NCBI GenBank assembly: GCA_003170825.1
Contig: PMYL01000007.1
Location: forward strand, 17,731 to 81,730
Direction of reading: 5' to 3'
From: Acidobacteriaceae bacterium
GTDB lineage: Bacteria; Acidobacteriota; Terriglobia; Terriglobales; Acidobacteriaceae
DNA: 64,000 bases
The notes below the pieces were generated by a model. It made no database searches and had not been told where the DNA came from. It worked only from the letters and a program-made list of their open reading frames with translations. The position numbers were made by a program, and so were the translations under genes. How positions within the stretch are numbered: position 1 is the first letter of the stretch; every line of letters begins with the position of its first letter. This document shows positions 32,270 through 41,359 of this stretch, in pieces.

Positions 32270-33715
32270 ATGAAGATGCGGCCGGGAACGCAAACGGGAT
32301 TTCTGTTGTGCGGCAAGGAGTGGATCGACGGCGAGTCGTTTGAAGTCCGCTCGCCCTGGGACCAGGGCCTCGTCGGCCGGGTCACCGTGGCCACCCGCGC
32401 CGACGCCCGCCAGGCCGTGAACCACGCCGCGGCGAGCCTGCGCCGCGCCCGCGCCCTGCCCCGCTGGAAGCGCCGCGAGATCCTCGAGGATGTAGCCGCC
32501 GCGCTGATCGAGCAAAAGGAGCGGTTTGCCCAACTCATCGTCGCCGAGGCCGGCAAGCCCGTCCGCCTTGCCCGCGCCGAGGTGGATCGCGCCGTCCTCA
32601 CCTTCAAGACCGCCGCCGAAGAGGCCGCGCGGCTGGGCGGCGAAAGCCTTCCCCTGGACCTGACCGAGGGCAACGAAGGCCGCTGGGGACTGGTGCAGCG
32701 CTTCCCGGTCGGCCCGGTCCTGGCCATCACTCCGTTCAATTTTCCCTTGAACCTGGTGGCCCATAAGGTCGCTCCCGCGCTCGCCGCCGGTTGTCCGCTG
32801 ATTCTCAAGCCCGCCCCGCAAACTCCCTTTACCGCGCTGGCCCTGGGCGAAGTGATTTTGAAGGCCGGCTGGCCGGGTGAAGCGCTGGCCGTTCTCCCGC
32901 TCAGCAATGCCGATACCGCATGGCTGGCCGAGAAGGAAGACCGCATCAAACTGGTGAGCTTTACCGGCTCGGCCAAAGTGGGTTGGGAGCTCAAGGCCCA
33001 CTCCGGACGCAAGCGCGTGCTGCTCGAACTCGGAGGCAATGCCGCGCTCATCGTCCACAGCGACTGGCCCGACCTGGACGAGGCGGCTGTCCGCACCGCG
33101 CACGCTGCTTTCGGTTATGCGGGCCAGTCCTGCGTAAGTGTGCAGCGAGTGTTTGTGGAGCGCGGCGTCTTCCAGACATTCTTGTGGAAGGTGGTCGAGC
33201 ACACGGCCAAGCTGGTCGCCGGAGACCCGTCCGATGAAGCGACTGAGGTGGGCCCGCTCATCCGGCTCAGCGAAGCTGAGCGCGTGGAGGCTTGGGTCAA
33301 GGAAGCGGTAGAGGGAGGCGCAAAGCTGATAGCCGGCGGAGAGCGCCGCGGCTCCGTGATCGCTCCGGTCATTCTTACCGGAACCAAACCCGGCATGAAG
33401 GTGCGCGACGAAGAGGTCTTCGGCCCGGTGGTAGCCATCGAGCCCTACGACGATTTCGAGCAGGCGCTGGCCGATGTGAACCACTCGAAATATGGCCTGC
33501 AGGCCGGCCTGCTCACCCGCGACGCCGGACGCATCCTCACCGCCTACCGCGAACTCGAAGTGGGCGCGCTGATCGTCGGCGACACCCCTAGCTGGCGCCT
33601 CGACCCCATGCCGTACGGCGGCGTCAAGGACTCCGGCCTGGGCCGCGAAGGCGTCCGCTCCGCCATCCAGGAGATGACTGAGCCGCGCATGTTGGTGATG
33701 ACCGGACTGAGCTAG
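32270..33715 (+). CDS. NAD(P)-dependent aldehyde dehydrogenase
   Basis: 481 aa, full-length ALDH superfamily enzyme. ITPFNFPLNLVAHKVAPALAAG holds the oxyanion Asn157, FTGSAKVGWEL the NAD-binding GxxxxG, LELGGNAALIV the general base Glu253, and GYAGQSCVSVQR the nucleophile Cys288. The GQSCVSVQR and PYGGVKDSGLGREG segments are like those of lactaldehyde and phosphonoacetaldehyde-type dehydrogenases, but the substrate cannot be fixed. RBS: AAGGAG 11 bases before ATG 32270. It stands alone between alkA (divergent) and a TPR gene (convergent). Confidence 0.93.
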   Translation: MKMRPGTQTGFLLCGKEWIDGESFEVRSPWDQGLVGRVTVATRADARQAVNHAAASLRRARALPRWKRREILEDVAAALIEQKERFAQLIVAEAGKPVRLARAEVDRAVLTFKTAAEEAARLGGESLPLDLTEGNEGRWGLVQRFPVGPVLAITPFNFPLNLVAHKVAPALAAGCPLILKPAPQTPFTALALGEVILKAGWPGEALAVLPLSNADTAWLAEKEDRIKLVSFTGSAKVGWELKAHSGRKRVLLELGGNAALIVHSDWPDLDEAAVRTAHAAFGYAGQSCVSVQRVFVERGVFQTFLWKVVEHTAKLVAGDPSDEATEVGPLIRLSEAERVEAWVKEAVEGGAKLIAGGERRGSVIAPVILTGTKPGMKVRDEEVFGPVVAIEPYDDFEQALADVNHSKYGLQAGLLTRDAGRILTAYRELEVGALIVGDTPSWRLDPMPYGGVKDSGLGREGVRSAIQEMTEPRMLVMTGLS

Positions 33716-33718
33716 CAA

Positions 33719-33740
33719 ATGCCGAAGACGGCATCTTCTT
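33719..33740 (+). terminator. Short hairpin after the aldehyde dehydrogenase
   Basis: ATGCCG pairs with CGGCAT (33719-33724, 33729-33734) around AAGA, followed by CTTCTTACTTT. It overlaps the end of the convergent TPR gene. It is weak, with only six pairs. Confidence 0.4.
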
Positions 33741-34464
33741 ACTTTGCGATCATCTGGAGCATGGCTTTCACATCGGCGGCGTGAGGGCCGTCGGGGGCGA
33801 GCGCCAGATACTTTTCCAGCGCCTCTCGCGTCTCGGGCGAGGCTATGACTTTGCCTTGTGAGTCTATAGGCGAATCGGCAAAGAGATCTGATCCGAGGAT
33901 GAACCAGGCATTCGCTCTGGTGGGGTCCGCTTGCACGCACTTGCGGCAGGCCGCCGCCGAATCATGCGTGTTGCCGTTGTTGTAGAGCACGGCGCAGACA
34001 TTGAAGTAAGCCAGCCCGGCATTGGACGCTAACCCGGCCGATTGGTTATACGCCTCGATCGCCTCTGTAGTGCGTTTGAGCTTGAGCAGCGCATTGCCCT
34101 TGCCGATGTAGATCTGTGCCAAGCTGTCTTTCCAGTCGTTCATTGGCTGGCCTTCGGCGGCCTTTTCCTTTTCCGCCGCGGCCAGGGCCTGGTCATAGGT
34201 CGCCAGGGCAGCATCCGCCGAGCCGGAGTAAAGCTGCGCATTCGCCAGCAACCTCAGGTTGAGAGAGGTTGCTTTGAGCGCTACCAGTTGCTGTGCGGTG
34301 GCGGCGGCGCGAGGCCACTCCTTTGCCTGCATGGCCTGGTTATATAGAGCAGTCAGTGCTTCTGAACTTTGTTCACCGGCGCTGTTGGACGTTTGCGAGG
34401 CGGCCGGCAAGACGAAGAGCAACGGCAACAGAGCCGCTGCAAGAATTGGAATGGACCTGTGTAT
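33739..34464 (-). CDS. Secreted TPR protein, probable non-canonical start codon
   Basis: TPR repeats are clear: ALTALYNQAMQAKEWPRAAATAQQL, RLLANAQLYSGSADAALATYDQAL, AQIYIGKGNALLKLKRTTEAIEAYNQS and YFNVCAVLYNNGNTHDSAAACRKC. Canonical starts (TTG at 34428) would cut the signal peptide in half. Reading further upstream gives HRSIPILAAALLPLLFVLPAASQ, a complete signal peptide, beginning at ATA 34464. GGAGG lies exactly six bases before that ATA (plus-strand CCTCC at 34471-34475). The frame is closed upstream by TAA with no ATG, GTG or TTG between. An ATA start, or an ATG lost by mutation or error, is inferred. Confidence 0.75.
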   Translation of the reverse strand: MHRSIPILAAALLPLLFVLPAASQTSNSAGEQSSEALTALYNQAMQAKEWPRAAATAQQLVALKATSLNLRLLANAQLYSGSADAALATYDQALAAAEKEKAAEGQPMNDWKDSLAQIYIGKGNALLKLKRTTEAIEAYNQSAGLASNAGLAYFNVCAVLYNNGNTHDSAAACRKCVQADPTRANAWFILGSDLFADSPIDSQGKVIASPETREALEKYLALAPDGPHAADVKAMLQMIAK

Positions 34465-34882
34465 CGCGTACCTCCGTTCATTGCAGACGCTTCGATTGCT
34501 GGCAACACATTAAACCCGAATGCGGCGGGTAGCAAGCCATTTCGGCAGGGAGTCTTTCCAAGGAAATGGTTGCGGCCTGATCCGGTTGGATTACCGCTGG
34601 CCATGCGCCATTGAGAGCGGATTGAGAGTAAGCCGCCCGGGTCAGGAGCCGGTCCTGGCGGAGCTTTCTTGAGAAGCCAGCCGGTTGGACGGCTTGCTCT
34701 GTCCATCAATCTACGAACGCATCGACAGATCGGTTATCGCATGGATGCGGCCTTGCATGCGCTGTGCCTGGTCCCGACACAACACCAGTGCGGCCGGATG
34801 GAAATCACTGAGCATTGCCATCCACCGGACCGGCCAACTCCTGCGGCCTTCAGCGCAATGAGAAAAGAAGGCGGTTAGTCGC
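34465..34882. other. Intergenic region, nothing recognised
   Basis: Apart from the ribosome binding site of the TPR gene at 34471-34475, no gene, repeat or clear regulatory site is seen in this stretch. Short plus-strand frames here lack protein character. Confidence 0.4.
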
Positions 34883-35134
34883 TTACGCTTCCTTCTTGGC
34901 CTTGGCTTTCTGTGCGGCCCACCGCTTGCGCTGCGCATCGGCAATCCGCTTGCGCGCCTCGGGGCTCAAAACACGTCTCTTCTTAGCCTTCGCTTTGGCC
35001 TTGGCCGGCGCCTTCTTGGTTTTGCTCTCAGTTACTTCGGCAGCGATGGTCTCGATGTTGGCAAGCAGGGAGCGTGCATGCGTCAGCGTTGCAATCTCCG
35101 CGTCGATTTGGGCAAGAATGGAATCAATAGACAT
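34883..35134 (-). CDS. Small Lys/Ala-rich basic protein
   Basis: 83 aa. Residues 1-38 are a helical segment (MSIDSILAQIDAEIATLTHARSLL) that could dimerise. Residues 38-55 are a Lys/Ala repeat (TKKAPAKAKAKAKKRR). The C-terminus has the motif LSPEARKRIADAQRKRWAAQK, which is recurrent in small basic proteins of acidobacteria and other soil bacteria and looks like a DNA- or RNA-binding helix. The overall composition is histone H1-like. Function unknown; nucleic-acid binding is inferred from charge. Stand-alone gene on the minus strand. Confidence 0.75.
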   Translation of the reverse strand: MSIDSILAQIDAEIATLTHARSLLANIETIAAEVTESKTKKAPAKAKAKAKKRRVLSPEARKRIADAQRKRWAAQKAKAKKEA

Positions 35135-35216
35135 AAGTCAAGCATAACTCAGAATTCCGCTTTTGCGCGATTTGGCTTGAAATTTTTCCGGCTTGCGAAA
35201 AAAGTTTTTGAGTATT

Positions 35217-37088
35217 TCACTCCGGCTTGCCCACCGTTTTCTCCAAATAAGCCTTCTGCAGAATGAAGAACGCCTGCTTTTTCTGCCCCTGATCGGAGAT
35301 AAGCCCCTTGCGATTGAACTCATCCTGGATGCCTGCCAGAGGCCGGTTGGGCGAATGGAAATCCATCAGTATCCACGGGCTCATGCCTCTCAGTTGCGGT
35401 ATCCGGTTGAGCATTCCGAATTGGTGGCGGTAGATACTGGCCTGATACTCCTCGGTCCAGCGCTCGTTTTCTCCGCCATGCAAACCGGCCTTGGCGTCGC
35501 CGCCAAACTCGCTCACAATCAGTGGCTTTTGGTAGGCGATGCGCCACTCGGTCGTATCCGCGTCCTCCGGGCGCTGCTCATACCAGCCGATGTATTCATT
35601 GAAGCCGATCACGTCCAGCGCCTTGCCCAGCGGATCGTCAATGATCTTGGTGTGTCCCTCTCCGCGCACCAGCAGCGCCGCGGTAATCAGCCGCGTGGGG
35701 TCAAGCTCCCGCGCGCGAGCGGCTTCGGTTTCAATGAAGCGCGTCCGCGCCTCGTAGCTAGGCGTCTCGTTGGCCATCGACCATAGGATGATGGCGGCGT
35801 GATTGCGCGAGGTTCCGATCTCCTCGTCCAACTGCTGCTCGGCCTTGGCCAGCACCTTGGGGTTGTCGAACTGCAACGCCCAATAGACCGGATTCTCCGA
35901 CCACACCAGCAATCCCATGCGGTCGGCGGCGCGCAGCATGGTTTCATCGTGGGGATAGTGCGCCAGGCGCACAAAGTTGCAGCCCAGCTCCTGGGCCCAT
36001 CCCAGCAGCGTCTCCGCGTCCTTGTCGGAGTAGGCGCGGCCGCCGCGAAAGGGCGCCTCGGCATGGATGGAGATGCCGCGCAGGAAGATCGGCTGGCCAT
36101 TCAATAAAATCTCGGTTCCGCGCGTCTCCACGGTGCGGAAGCCCATCAACTCGTCGATGGAGTCCTGCCCGGCGCTTACGACGACTTTATAGAGCTTCGG
36201 CGTCTCCGGCGACCAGCGCTCCAGCCCCTTTACTTCAAGCCGGATCGCGGCGCGACCGTCCGGGCCAGCCGCCGCTGTTGCCTTTGCCCCTAACTCGGGA
36301 ATATTCACCTCAACCATTGCGCCTGGCTGGCCGTCCTTTACGTGTACCCAGCCCTCAATGACGGAGCCTTCGCCGCGATCGAGATGCAGGTCGTATTGAT
36401 CGATGAAGGCCTCGGAAACCTCGATCAGCGAGACTTCGCGGGTAAGGCCGCCATAGTTCCACCAATCGGTCTGCAAACCGGGAACGCCGTCTTCGAGGCG
36501 CGTATTATCCACCGCGGCCACCACAAAGTTGCCGCCGGGATGAACTGCCGCGGTGATCTCGCAATTGATCGCGGTGAAGCCGCCTTCGTGCTCGCAAACC
36601 TTCCGCCCGTTGACCCAGAACCAGGAGCGGTAGTTGGCCGCGCCCACATGGAGAAAGACGCGCGTGTGCTCCTTGGGCTGGTAAGTGAAGTCGCGCTCGT
36701 ACCAGATGGGACCCTCGTAGTAAAGCAGCGACTCGCGCTGCATATTCCAGTCGCCGGGCACCTTCAGCTTCGGAGCCCTGGAAAAGTCGTACTCGTGGAG
36801 GACTGACTCGCCCGGCGTATACTTATTGTTCATGAACCAGCCGTCCTGCTTCTCATGATGATGAAAGCTGAACAGGCCGGAGAAGTAAGGATCGACGATC
36901 GCGGCCCAGTCCCCATTCAGCGAGGTGGCCGGTCGCCGGTCGGCGCCGGTGAGGATGATCGGCGTGGGCGCGGGCGCAGCCCAGGCAGCGGTGACGGCAA
37001 GCGGCGCGGCAGAGATTGCGGCGAGAACCATCCTGCGGGCGATCAGTGCGTTGGCGTGTGCAAACAGGCGGACAGACAGACGCTTCAT
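35217..37088 (-). CDS. Secreted GH2 beta-glucuronidase-like glycosidase
   Basis: 623 aa. N-terminal signal peptide (MVLAAISAAPLAVTAAWA, cleaved near residue 38). Then the GH2 sugar-binding jelly roll (LKVPGDWNMQRESLLYYEGPIWYERDF, a beta-glucuronidase-like signature), the Ig-like middle domain, and the TIM barrel from ~330 with acid/base Glu in ILWSMANETPS and nucleophile Glu in LIVSEFGGDA. FNEYIGWYEQ is also typical of beta-glucuronidases. The substrate could equally be a beta-galactoside or other beta-glycoside. It lies downstream of glyA by 192 bases on the same strand, but is probably separately transcribed. Confidence 0.9.
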   Translation of the reverse strand: MKRLSVRLFAHANALIARRMVLAAISAAPLAVTAAWAAPAPTPIILTGADRRPATSLNGDWAAIVDPYFSGLFSFHHHEKQDGWFMNNKYTPGESVLHEYDFSRAPKLKVPGDWNMQRESLLYYEGPIWYERDFTYQPKEHTRVFLHVGAANYRSWFWVNGRKVCEHEGGFTAINCEITAAVHPGGNFVVAAVDNTRLEDGVPGLQTDWWNYGGLTREVSLIEVSEAFIDQYDLHLDRGEGSVIEGWVHVKDGQPGAMVEVNIPELGAKATAAAGPDGRAAIRLEVKGLERWSPETPKLYKVVVSAGQDSIDELMGFRTVETRGTEILLNGQPIFLRGISIHAEAPFRGGRAYSDKDAETLLGWAQELGCNFVRLAHYPHDETMLRAADRMGLLVWSENPVYWALQFDNPKVLAKAEQQLDEEIGTSRNHAAIILWSMANETPSYEARTRFIETEAARARELDPTRLITAALLVRGEGHTKIIDDPLGKALDVIGFNEYIGWYEQRPEDADTTEWRIAYQKPLIVSEFGGDAKAGLHGGENERWTEEYQASIYRHQFGMLNRIPQLRGMSPWILMDFHSPNRPLAGIQDEFNRKGLISDQGQKKQAFFILQKAYLEKTVGKPE

Positions 37089-37280
37089 TCCAGAGCCTCG
37101 TGAATTTCAATTCGGATTGGAGTCCTCGCCGCTTTTCAACGTGCGCTGGCGGCGATTTCATGCGGACCGCCTATTCTATCGCTTTACTCGGTAGCATGTA
37201 TATTCCCGCCTGCCGCGCGATCATTTTTCGAGTCGCGCTCCAGATGCCGGACTTACGCCGATCTCCCCATAAGCGCCGTT

Positions 37281-38561
37281 CTAAATCCCTACGGCTGCCG
37301 GCGCGCGCCGCCAGGCATACAGCGGGAACCGGTTGGCCAGTTCGGCCACCTCGCCGCGAATCCGCTCCAAAAACGCATCGTCGTTGCGCTGCTCCAGGGC
37401 CTTCGTGATCCACACTGCAATCTGACGCATCTCCGGCTCCTTCATGCCGCGGGTGGTCAGCGCCGGCGTTCCGATGCGGATGCCCGAGGCTTTGAGCGGT
37501 GGATTGACGTCATACGGAATGGTGTTCTTGTTGACTGTGATCCCCGCCTTGCCCAGCGCCAGCTCTGCCTCGGAGCCCAGGATGCCCTTCTGGAAGACAT
37601 CCACCAGCATCAGGTGATTGTCCGTGCCGCCCGAGACGATGCGGAATCCAGCCTCCTGCAAGGCCGTTGCCAGCACCTTCGCGTTGGCCACAATCTGTGC
37701 GGCGTAGCTCTTGAACTCCGGCCGCAGCGCCTCGCCAAGGGCCACCGCCTTGGCGGCGACGATATGCACCAGCGGACCGCCCTGCTGGCCCGGAAAGACC
37801 GCCTTGTCCACCGCCGCGGCCAGTTCCTGCCCGCAGATGATCAGCCCCGCGCGCGGCCCGCGCAGCGTCTTGTGGGTCGTGGTGGTAGTGATGTGCGCGT
37901 GGGGCACGGGCGAGGGATGCACGTCCCCTGCCACCAGCCCGGCTATATGCGCCATGTCGAAGATATAAACCGCGCCCACCTTGTCGGCGATCTGCCTCAT
38001 GCGGGCAAAATCCCACAGGCGCGGATAGGCGCTGGCGCCGCCGATGATCGCCTTGGGCTTCTCGCGCTCGGCGATGGCCTCCAGTTCGTCGTAGTCGATC
38101 AACTCCGTGTCGCGCCGCACGTGGTAAAACGTGGGCCGGTAAAGCTTGCCGCTGAAGCTCAATTTATGCCCGTGGGTCAGGTGCCCGCCGTGGGAGAGGT
38201 CGAGGCCCAGAATCGTGTCGCCGGCCTGCAAAACCGCCGCGTAGGCCGACGCGTTGGCCTGTGAGCCGGAGTGCGGCTGCACATTCACGTGCTCTCCGCC
38301 GAAAATCTGCTTTGCCCGGTCGCGGGCCAGGTTTTCAACCACGTCGGCAAACTCGCAGCCGCCGTAATAGCGCCGCCCAGGATAGCCCTCGGCGTATTTG
38401 TTGGTAAAGATCGAACCGGCCGCCTCCAGCACTGCCTCGGAGACGAAGTTTTCGCTGGCAATCATCTCCAGCCCCTCGTGCTGGCGGAGGGTTTCCTGGT
38501 CAAGAGCGGCGGCCACAGCGGGGTCGGCCTGGGCAAGGGAGAGAGACATGCGGTCGGTCAT
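37281..38561 (-). CDS. glyA: Serine hydroxymethyltransferase
   Basis: 426 aa. PLP enzyme interconverting serine and glycine with tetrahydrofolate, main one-carbon source. Motifs: [61 protein letters not shown] and the PLP lysine Lys231 in [13 protein letters not shown]. Length is normal. It is divergent from the M23 peptidase gene. In this window it may also use the glycine produced by Tdh and Kbl. Confidence 0.98.
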   Translation of the reverse strand: MTDRMSLSLAQADPAVAAALDQETLRQHEGLEMIASENFVSEAVLEAAGSIFTNKYAEGYPGRRYYGGCEFADVVENLARDRAKQIFGGEHVNVQPHSGSQANASAYAAVLQAGDTILGLDLSHGGHLTHGHKLSFSGKLYRPTFYHVRRDTELIDYDELEAIAEREKPKAIIGGASAYPRLWDFARMRQIADKVGAVYIFDMAHIAGLVAGDVHPSPVPHAHITTTTTHKTLRGPRAGLIICGQELAAAVDKAVFPGQQGGPLVHIVAAKAVALGEALRPEFKSYAAQIVANAKVLATALQEAGFRIVSGGTDNHLMLVDVFQKGILGSEAELALGKAGITVNKNTIPYDVNPPLKASGIRIGTPALTTRGMKEPEMRQIAVWITKALEQRNDDAFLERIRGEVAELANRFPLYAWRRAPAAVGI

Positions 38562-38633
38562 AGTTGAATTTTAGCGCGGACGGGCCTGTCGCGCGCATCC
38601 GCGGTAGAGCAAGGGCAGGTATTCTTTCTCTTG

Positions 38634-39533
38634 ATGCGATTTCTCAATCTCCATGCGCCGGGCCAGTGGCTTGCTCCTTTTCTTTGCGTGCTGGCACTCT
38701 GGCTCACGCCAACCCTCGCTGGCTCTCAGTCCCCTGCCGTTTCGCTCAACCCAGCCGTGGTCGAGGCCGGTTCGCCGGAATTGATCCGCGTGGAGGCAAG
38801 CGGCGTCACCAAGATCGAGGGCGAATGGATGGGCCGCAAGCTGGAGTTCTTTCGCGGGCACGGTCGAGCTGAGTGGTTCGCGTTGGCGGGCGTAGACGTT
38901 GAGGCTCCCACTGGGCTTTCAATTTTAAAGATCACAGTTGAGGAAGACACTGCCGGGAATCTGGTCCAAATGCAAATCCCGATCCATCCCGCTCATTACC
39001 GCACCGAATCGCTCAGCGTAGCGCCCGGGTTTGTCTCGCCCGGCCCCAAGGCGCTCAAGCAGATTGCGTCAGAAAACGAGTTCAAAGCGAAGGTCTTTGC
39101 CGTGAGCGCCCCTCAGCCGCTGTGGGCGGCCAGCTTTCGCGCGCCGGTTACCGCCCAGCCGACAGACAGCTTTGGCGTCCGCCGCATCTTCAACGGAAAG
39201 CTGGCCAGCATTCACAAGGGGATGGACTTTCGCGCCGCGAAGGGAACGCCGGTCCGGGCCGGCAATAGCGGAGTGGTGGTGCTCGCCCGGCCGCTCTACT
39301 ACGAGGGCAACTGCGTGGCCATCGACCACGGGCTGGGCCTGTTCACGCTCTCCATGCACCTGAGCCGCATCGACGTGCAGGAGGGTCAGCGCGTGGCCAC
39401 GGGCGACCGCCTGGGGCTCAGCGGCGCCACCGGCCGCGTCACCGGGCCGCACCTGCACTGGGCCGTTCGCTGGCAGGGCGCTTATCTTGACCCCGCCAAA
39501 CTGCTGCGGCTGGATCTGAGCGCCGTCCGCTAG
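38634..39533 (+). CDS. Secreted M23 (LytM-type) metallopeptidase
   Basis: 299 aa. Signal peptide (WLAPFLCVLALWLTPTLAGS). An N-terminal ~140-residue beta-rich region (possible Ig-like) precedes the M23 domain: SFGVRRIFNGKLASIHKGMDF supplies the first zinc ligands (H-x3-D in HKGMD), and GPHLHWAVRW the last (HLH). Such enzymes cut peptidoglycan cross-bridges or activate amidases at division. ATG 38634 is preferred over TTG 38631. The stop overlaps the stop of the convergent hydrolase gene by four bases. Confidence 0.93.
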   Translation: MRFLNLHAPGQWLAPFLCVLALWLTPTLAGSQSPAVSLNPAVVEAGSPELIRVEASGVTKIEGEWMGRKLEFFRGHGRAEWFALAGVDVEAPTGLSILKITVEEDTAGNLVQMQIPIHPAHYRTESLSVAPGFVSPGPKALKQIASENEFKAKVFAVSAPQPLWAASFRAPVTAQPTDSFGVRRIFNGKLASIHKGMDFRAAKGTPVRAGNSGVVVLARPLYYEGNCVAIDHGLGLFTLSMHLSRIDVQEGQRVATGDRLGLSGATGRVTGPHLHWAVRWQGAYLDPAKLLRLDLSAVR

Positions 39534-40825
39534 CGGGATACGGCTTCCTCTTCCGCCTCGCGCGGAAGGAGAGCTGCCATCCTCAATCCATCTGCCTTCT
39601 CTTTCCGCAGAGCCTTGAACGCGCGATAGACAAACCAGCCAAGGTACCAGCCGTCGATGAACTTGTAGGGAGTTTCGCCCGTGGTGTAGTGGCCGCAGGG
39701 CAGCACCCGCAACTCGAAGTTGAGGCCATAGCGCCGGAACGCCTCGACCACCTGGAGCGAGTACTTCTTGGGGAAGGTCAGGTCGTAATTAGCGTAGACC
39801 ATCAGCACCTTTTTCCCAGGTCCGCCGGCTTCCCGGCTGGCGATTTTGGGGTAATAGCTGCACGGGCTGATGGCCGACCACAGGGCCCGCAGACGGTCCT
39901 GCGTAAGGCCGGCTTCCTCCAGCGCCTGCTTGACGTGGCGGGTGCTCTGACCGGCCCAGGTCACGTCCCCAAAAGCTGTAGATGCGTGGTTGAAGGCGTT
40001 CACCCGGATGCGCGGGTCGTGCGTACTGGCCAGAAAGGCGTAGCAGGAGCCGAGGCTGGTTCCCAGCACGCCGAAGTGCTCGTAACCCTGCTCCTCCAGC
40101 CAGTCCACGCAACAGCGAATATCCACCACCGCCTGCCTGCAGGCCATGATCGTCCGCCCGATGTTGGCGCTCCCCGCGTAGTCCGACCGTTCCAGTTCTG
40201 CTGGGCGGCGAATGTCGTGGTAGGGCATGGAGAGCCGCAGCGCCGAGATGCCCATGCGATTGAAGATCGTGCACAGCGAGTTGTGGCTGAAGCCGTCGGA
40301 ATTCCAATGCGGCAGCACCACAATGGCCTGCTTGGGCCGTGCTGGGTCCTTGTGCGCCAGGGCTGGATACCAGCGGGCGTTTACCTGGTCGTTCTCCGGG
40401 AAAGGCGTCCGCTCCGGCGAGGTAAAGCGCAGAAACTGCGCCGGCGGGATCTTCCCCTCTGCCGCCTGCTTGCGCAGCGCGGCGTCTTGCGCCAGGGTTT
40501 CCGGGCGCACATTGGTCGGGAACAGTTGCGGATGCCGTTCTTCCAGCCGGAAATCCGTTGGTCGCTGGTACCCGAAGAACTGGTCGCTGTGGCGGATAAG
40601 AAGCTCGTTGATCCGCACCATGGCCGCTTCGGCCGCCGCGGCGTCTCGCACGACCTCCGGGCTCGGCGCCGCTGCGCCAAAACCGTGAGCCTCAAGAAAC
40701 GGCTCGATCCACTCGAAGCCCCACTCCAGCGGGCGCACCACGCGGTTTTCGTCGCGCATGGTCAGCCGCGTCTCCCACTCGTACATCCAGCGCGCGTATC
40801 TCTCTTTGAACATGGTGTAGTTCAA
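39530..40825 (-). CDS. Alpha/beta hydrolase family protein
   Basis: 431 aa. The nucleophile elbow is in HFGVLGTSLGSCYAFLAS (G-T-S-L-G). Upstream AIVVLPHWNSDGFSHNSLC supplies an oxyanion-type loop; LMVYANYDLTFPKKYSLQ probably carries the acid Asp and LPCGHYTTGE the catalytic His. Residues 1-150 are a helical N-terminal extension (ARWMYEWETRLTMRDENRVVRPLEWGFEW). The full arrangement suggests an esterase- or peptidase-like enzyme, but no substrate. No signal peptide. It is convergent with the M23 gene; the VKOR gene lies 50 bases upstream on the same strand. Confidence 0.85.
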   Translation of the reverse strand: MNYTMFKERYARWMYEWETRLTMRDENRVVRPLEWGFEWIEPFLEAHGFGAAAPSPEVVRDAAAAEAAMVRINELLIRHSDQFFGYQRPTDFRLEERHPQLFPTNVRPETLAQDAALRKQAAEGKIPPAQFLRFTSPERTPFPENDQVNARWYPALAHKDPARPKQAIVVLPHWNSDGFSHNSLCTIFNRMGISALRLSMPYHDIRRPAELERSDYAGSANIGRTIMACRQAVVDIRCCVDWLEEQGYEHFGVLGTSLGSCYAFLASTHDPRIRVNAFNHASTAFGDVTWAGQSTRHVKQALEEAGLTQDRLRALWSAISPCSYYPKIASREAGGPGKKVLMVYANYDLTFPKKYSLQVVEAFRRYGLNFELRVLPCGHYTTGETPYKFIDGWYLGWFVYRAFKALRKEKADGLRMAALLPREAEEEAVSR

Positions 40826-40875
40826 GTTTATCAGCGCTGCATGAACGGCGTATCAAGCCGGAACGCCCGGCGCAC

Positions 40876-41295
40876 TCAGGCCGCGCGGCTGGCCCGCTTC
40901 AGCGCAATATATTCCTTCGCCAGCCATCCCAGGCTCAGCAGCGTAATCAGCGCGATGATTCCCTGCGAGATGACGCAGTAGAGGCACCACACCTGCAAGG
41001 CGAATTCTTCGATAAAAGTCAGCCGCAGGGCAAAGCCGAGCCCAACCAGAGCGCCCACAAACAGCAAGAACCGCTGCCGTGCCAGCGCCAGGCCCGCCAG
41101 CGCCAGATAACCGGCAATGCCGATCGCCGCCACGGGAATGTGCGCGACCTCCGCAAATGGGCTGTGATTCACAATGCCGCAGTCCCACTTCTCGTTGATG
41201 GAGCAGGGCTGGGTATCGGTGCAGTAATGAACGTGCAGTGCCAGCGCGGAAACCACCACGCCGGCCAGGGCCAGAATTGCAATCAGATAGCGCAT
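40876..41295 (-). CDS. Vitamin K epoxide reductase (VKOR) family protein
   Basis: 139 aa from ATG 41295. Four to five membrane helices. The loop cysteines (Cys31 and Cys39 in CSINEKWDCGIVNHS) and the active CxxC (Cys104, Cys107 in VWCLYCVIS) are the full VKOR set; the conserved Ser after the first pair is present. Bacterial VKOR re-oxidises a DsbA-like thioredoxin with quinone, taking the place of DsbB. No fused or adjacent thioredoxin domain is found here. It diverges from nadD (64 bases between starts). Confidence 0.93.
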   Translation of the reverse strand: MRYLIAILALAGVVVSALALHVHYCTDTQPCSINEKWDCGIVNHSPFAEVAHIPVAAIGIAGYLALAGLALARQRFLLFVGALVGLGFALRLTFIEEFALQVWCLYCVISQGIIALITLLSLGWLAKEYIALKRASRAA

Positions 41296-41359
41296 CGTCT
41301 TGATTCCGATGTTACCAGAGCGCCGCATGACCCCGGCGTGTGCAAGATACGATAGACAG

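Noticed and set aside
32252..33940. 562-codon minus-strand ORF opposite the aldehyde dehydrogenase
   Set aside because: No domain character; the opposite strand carries an intact ALDH with a ribosome binding site.
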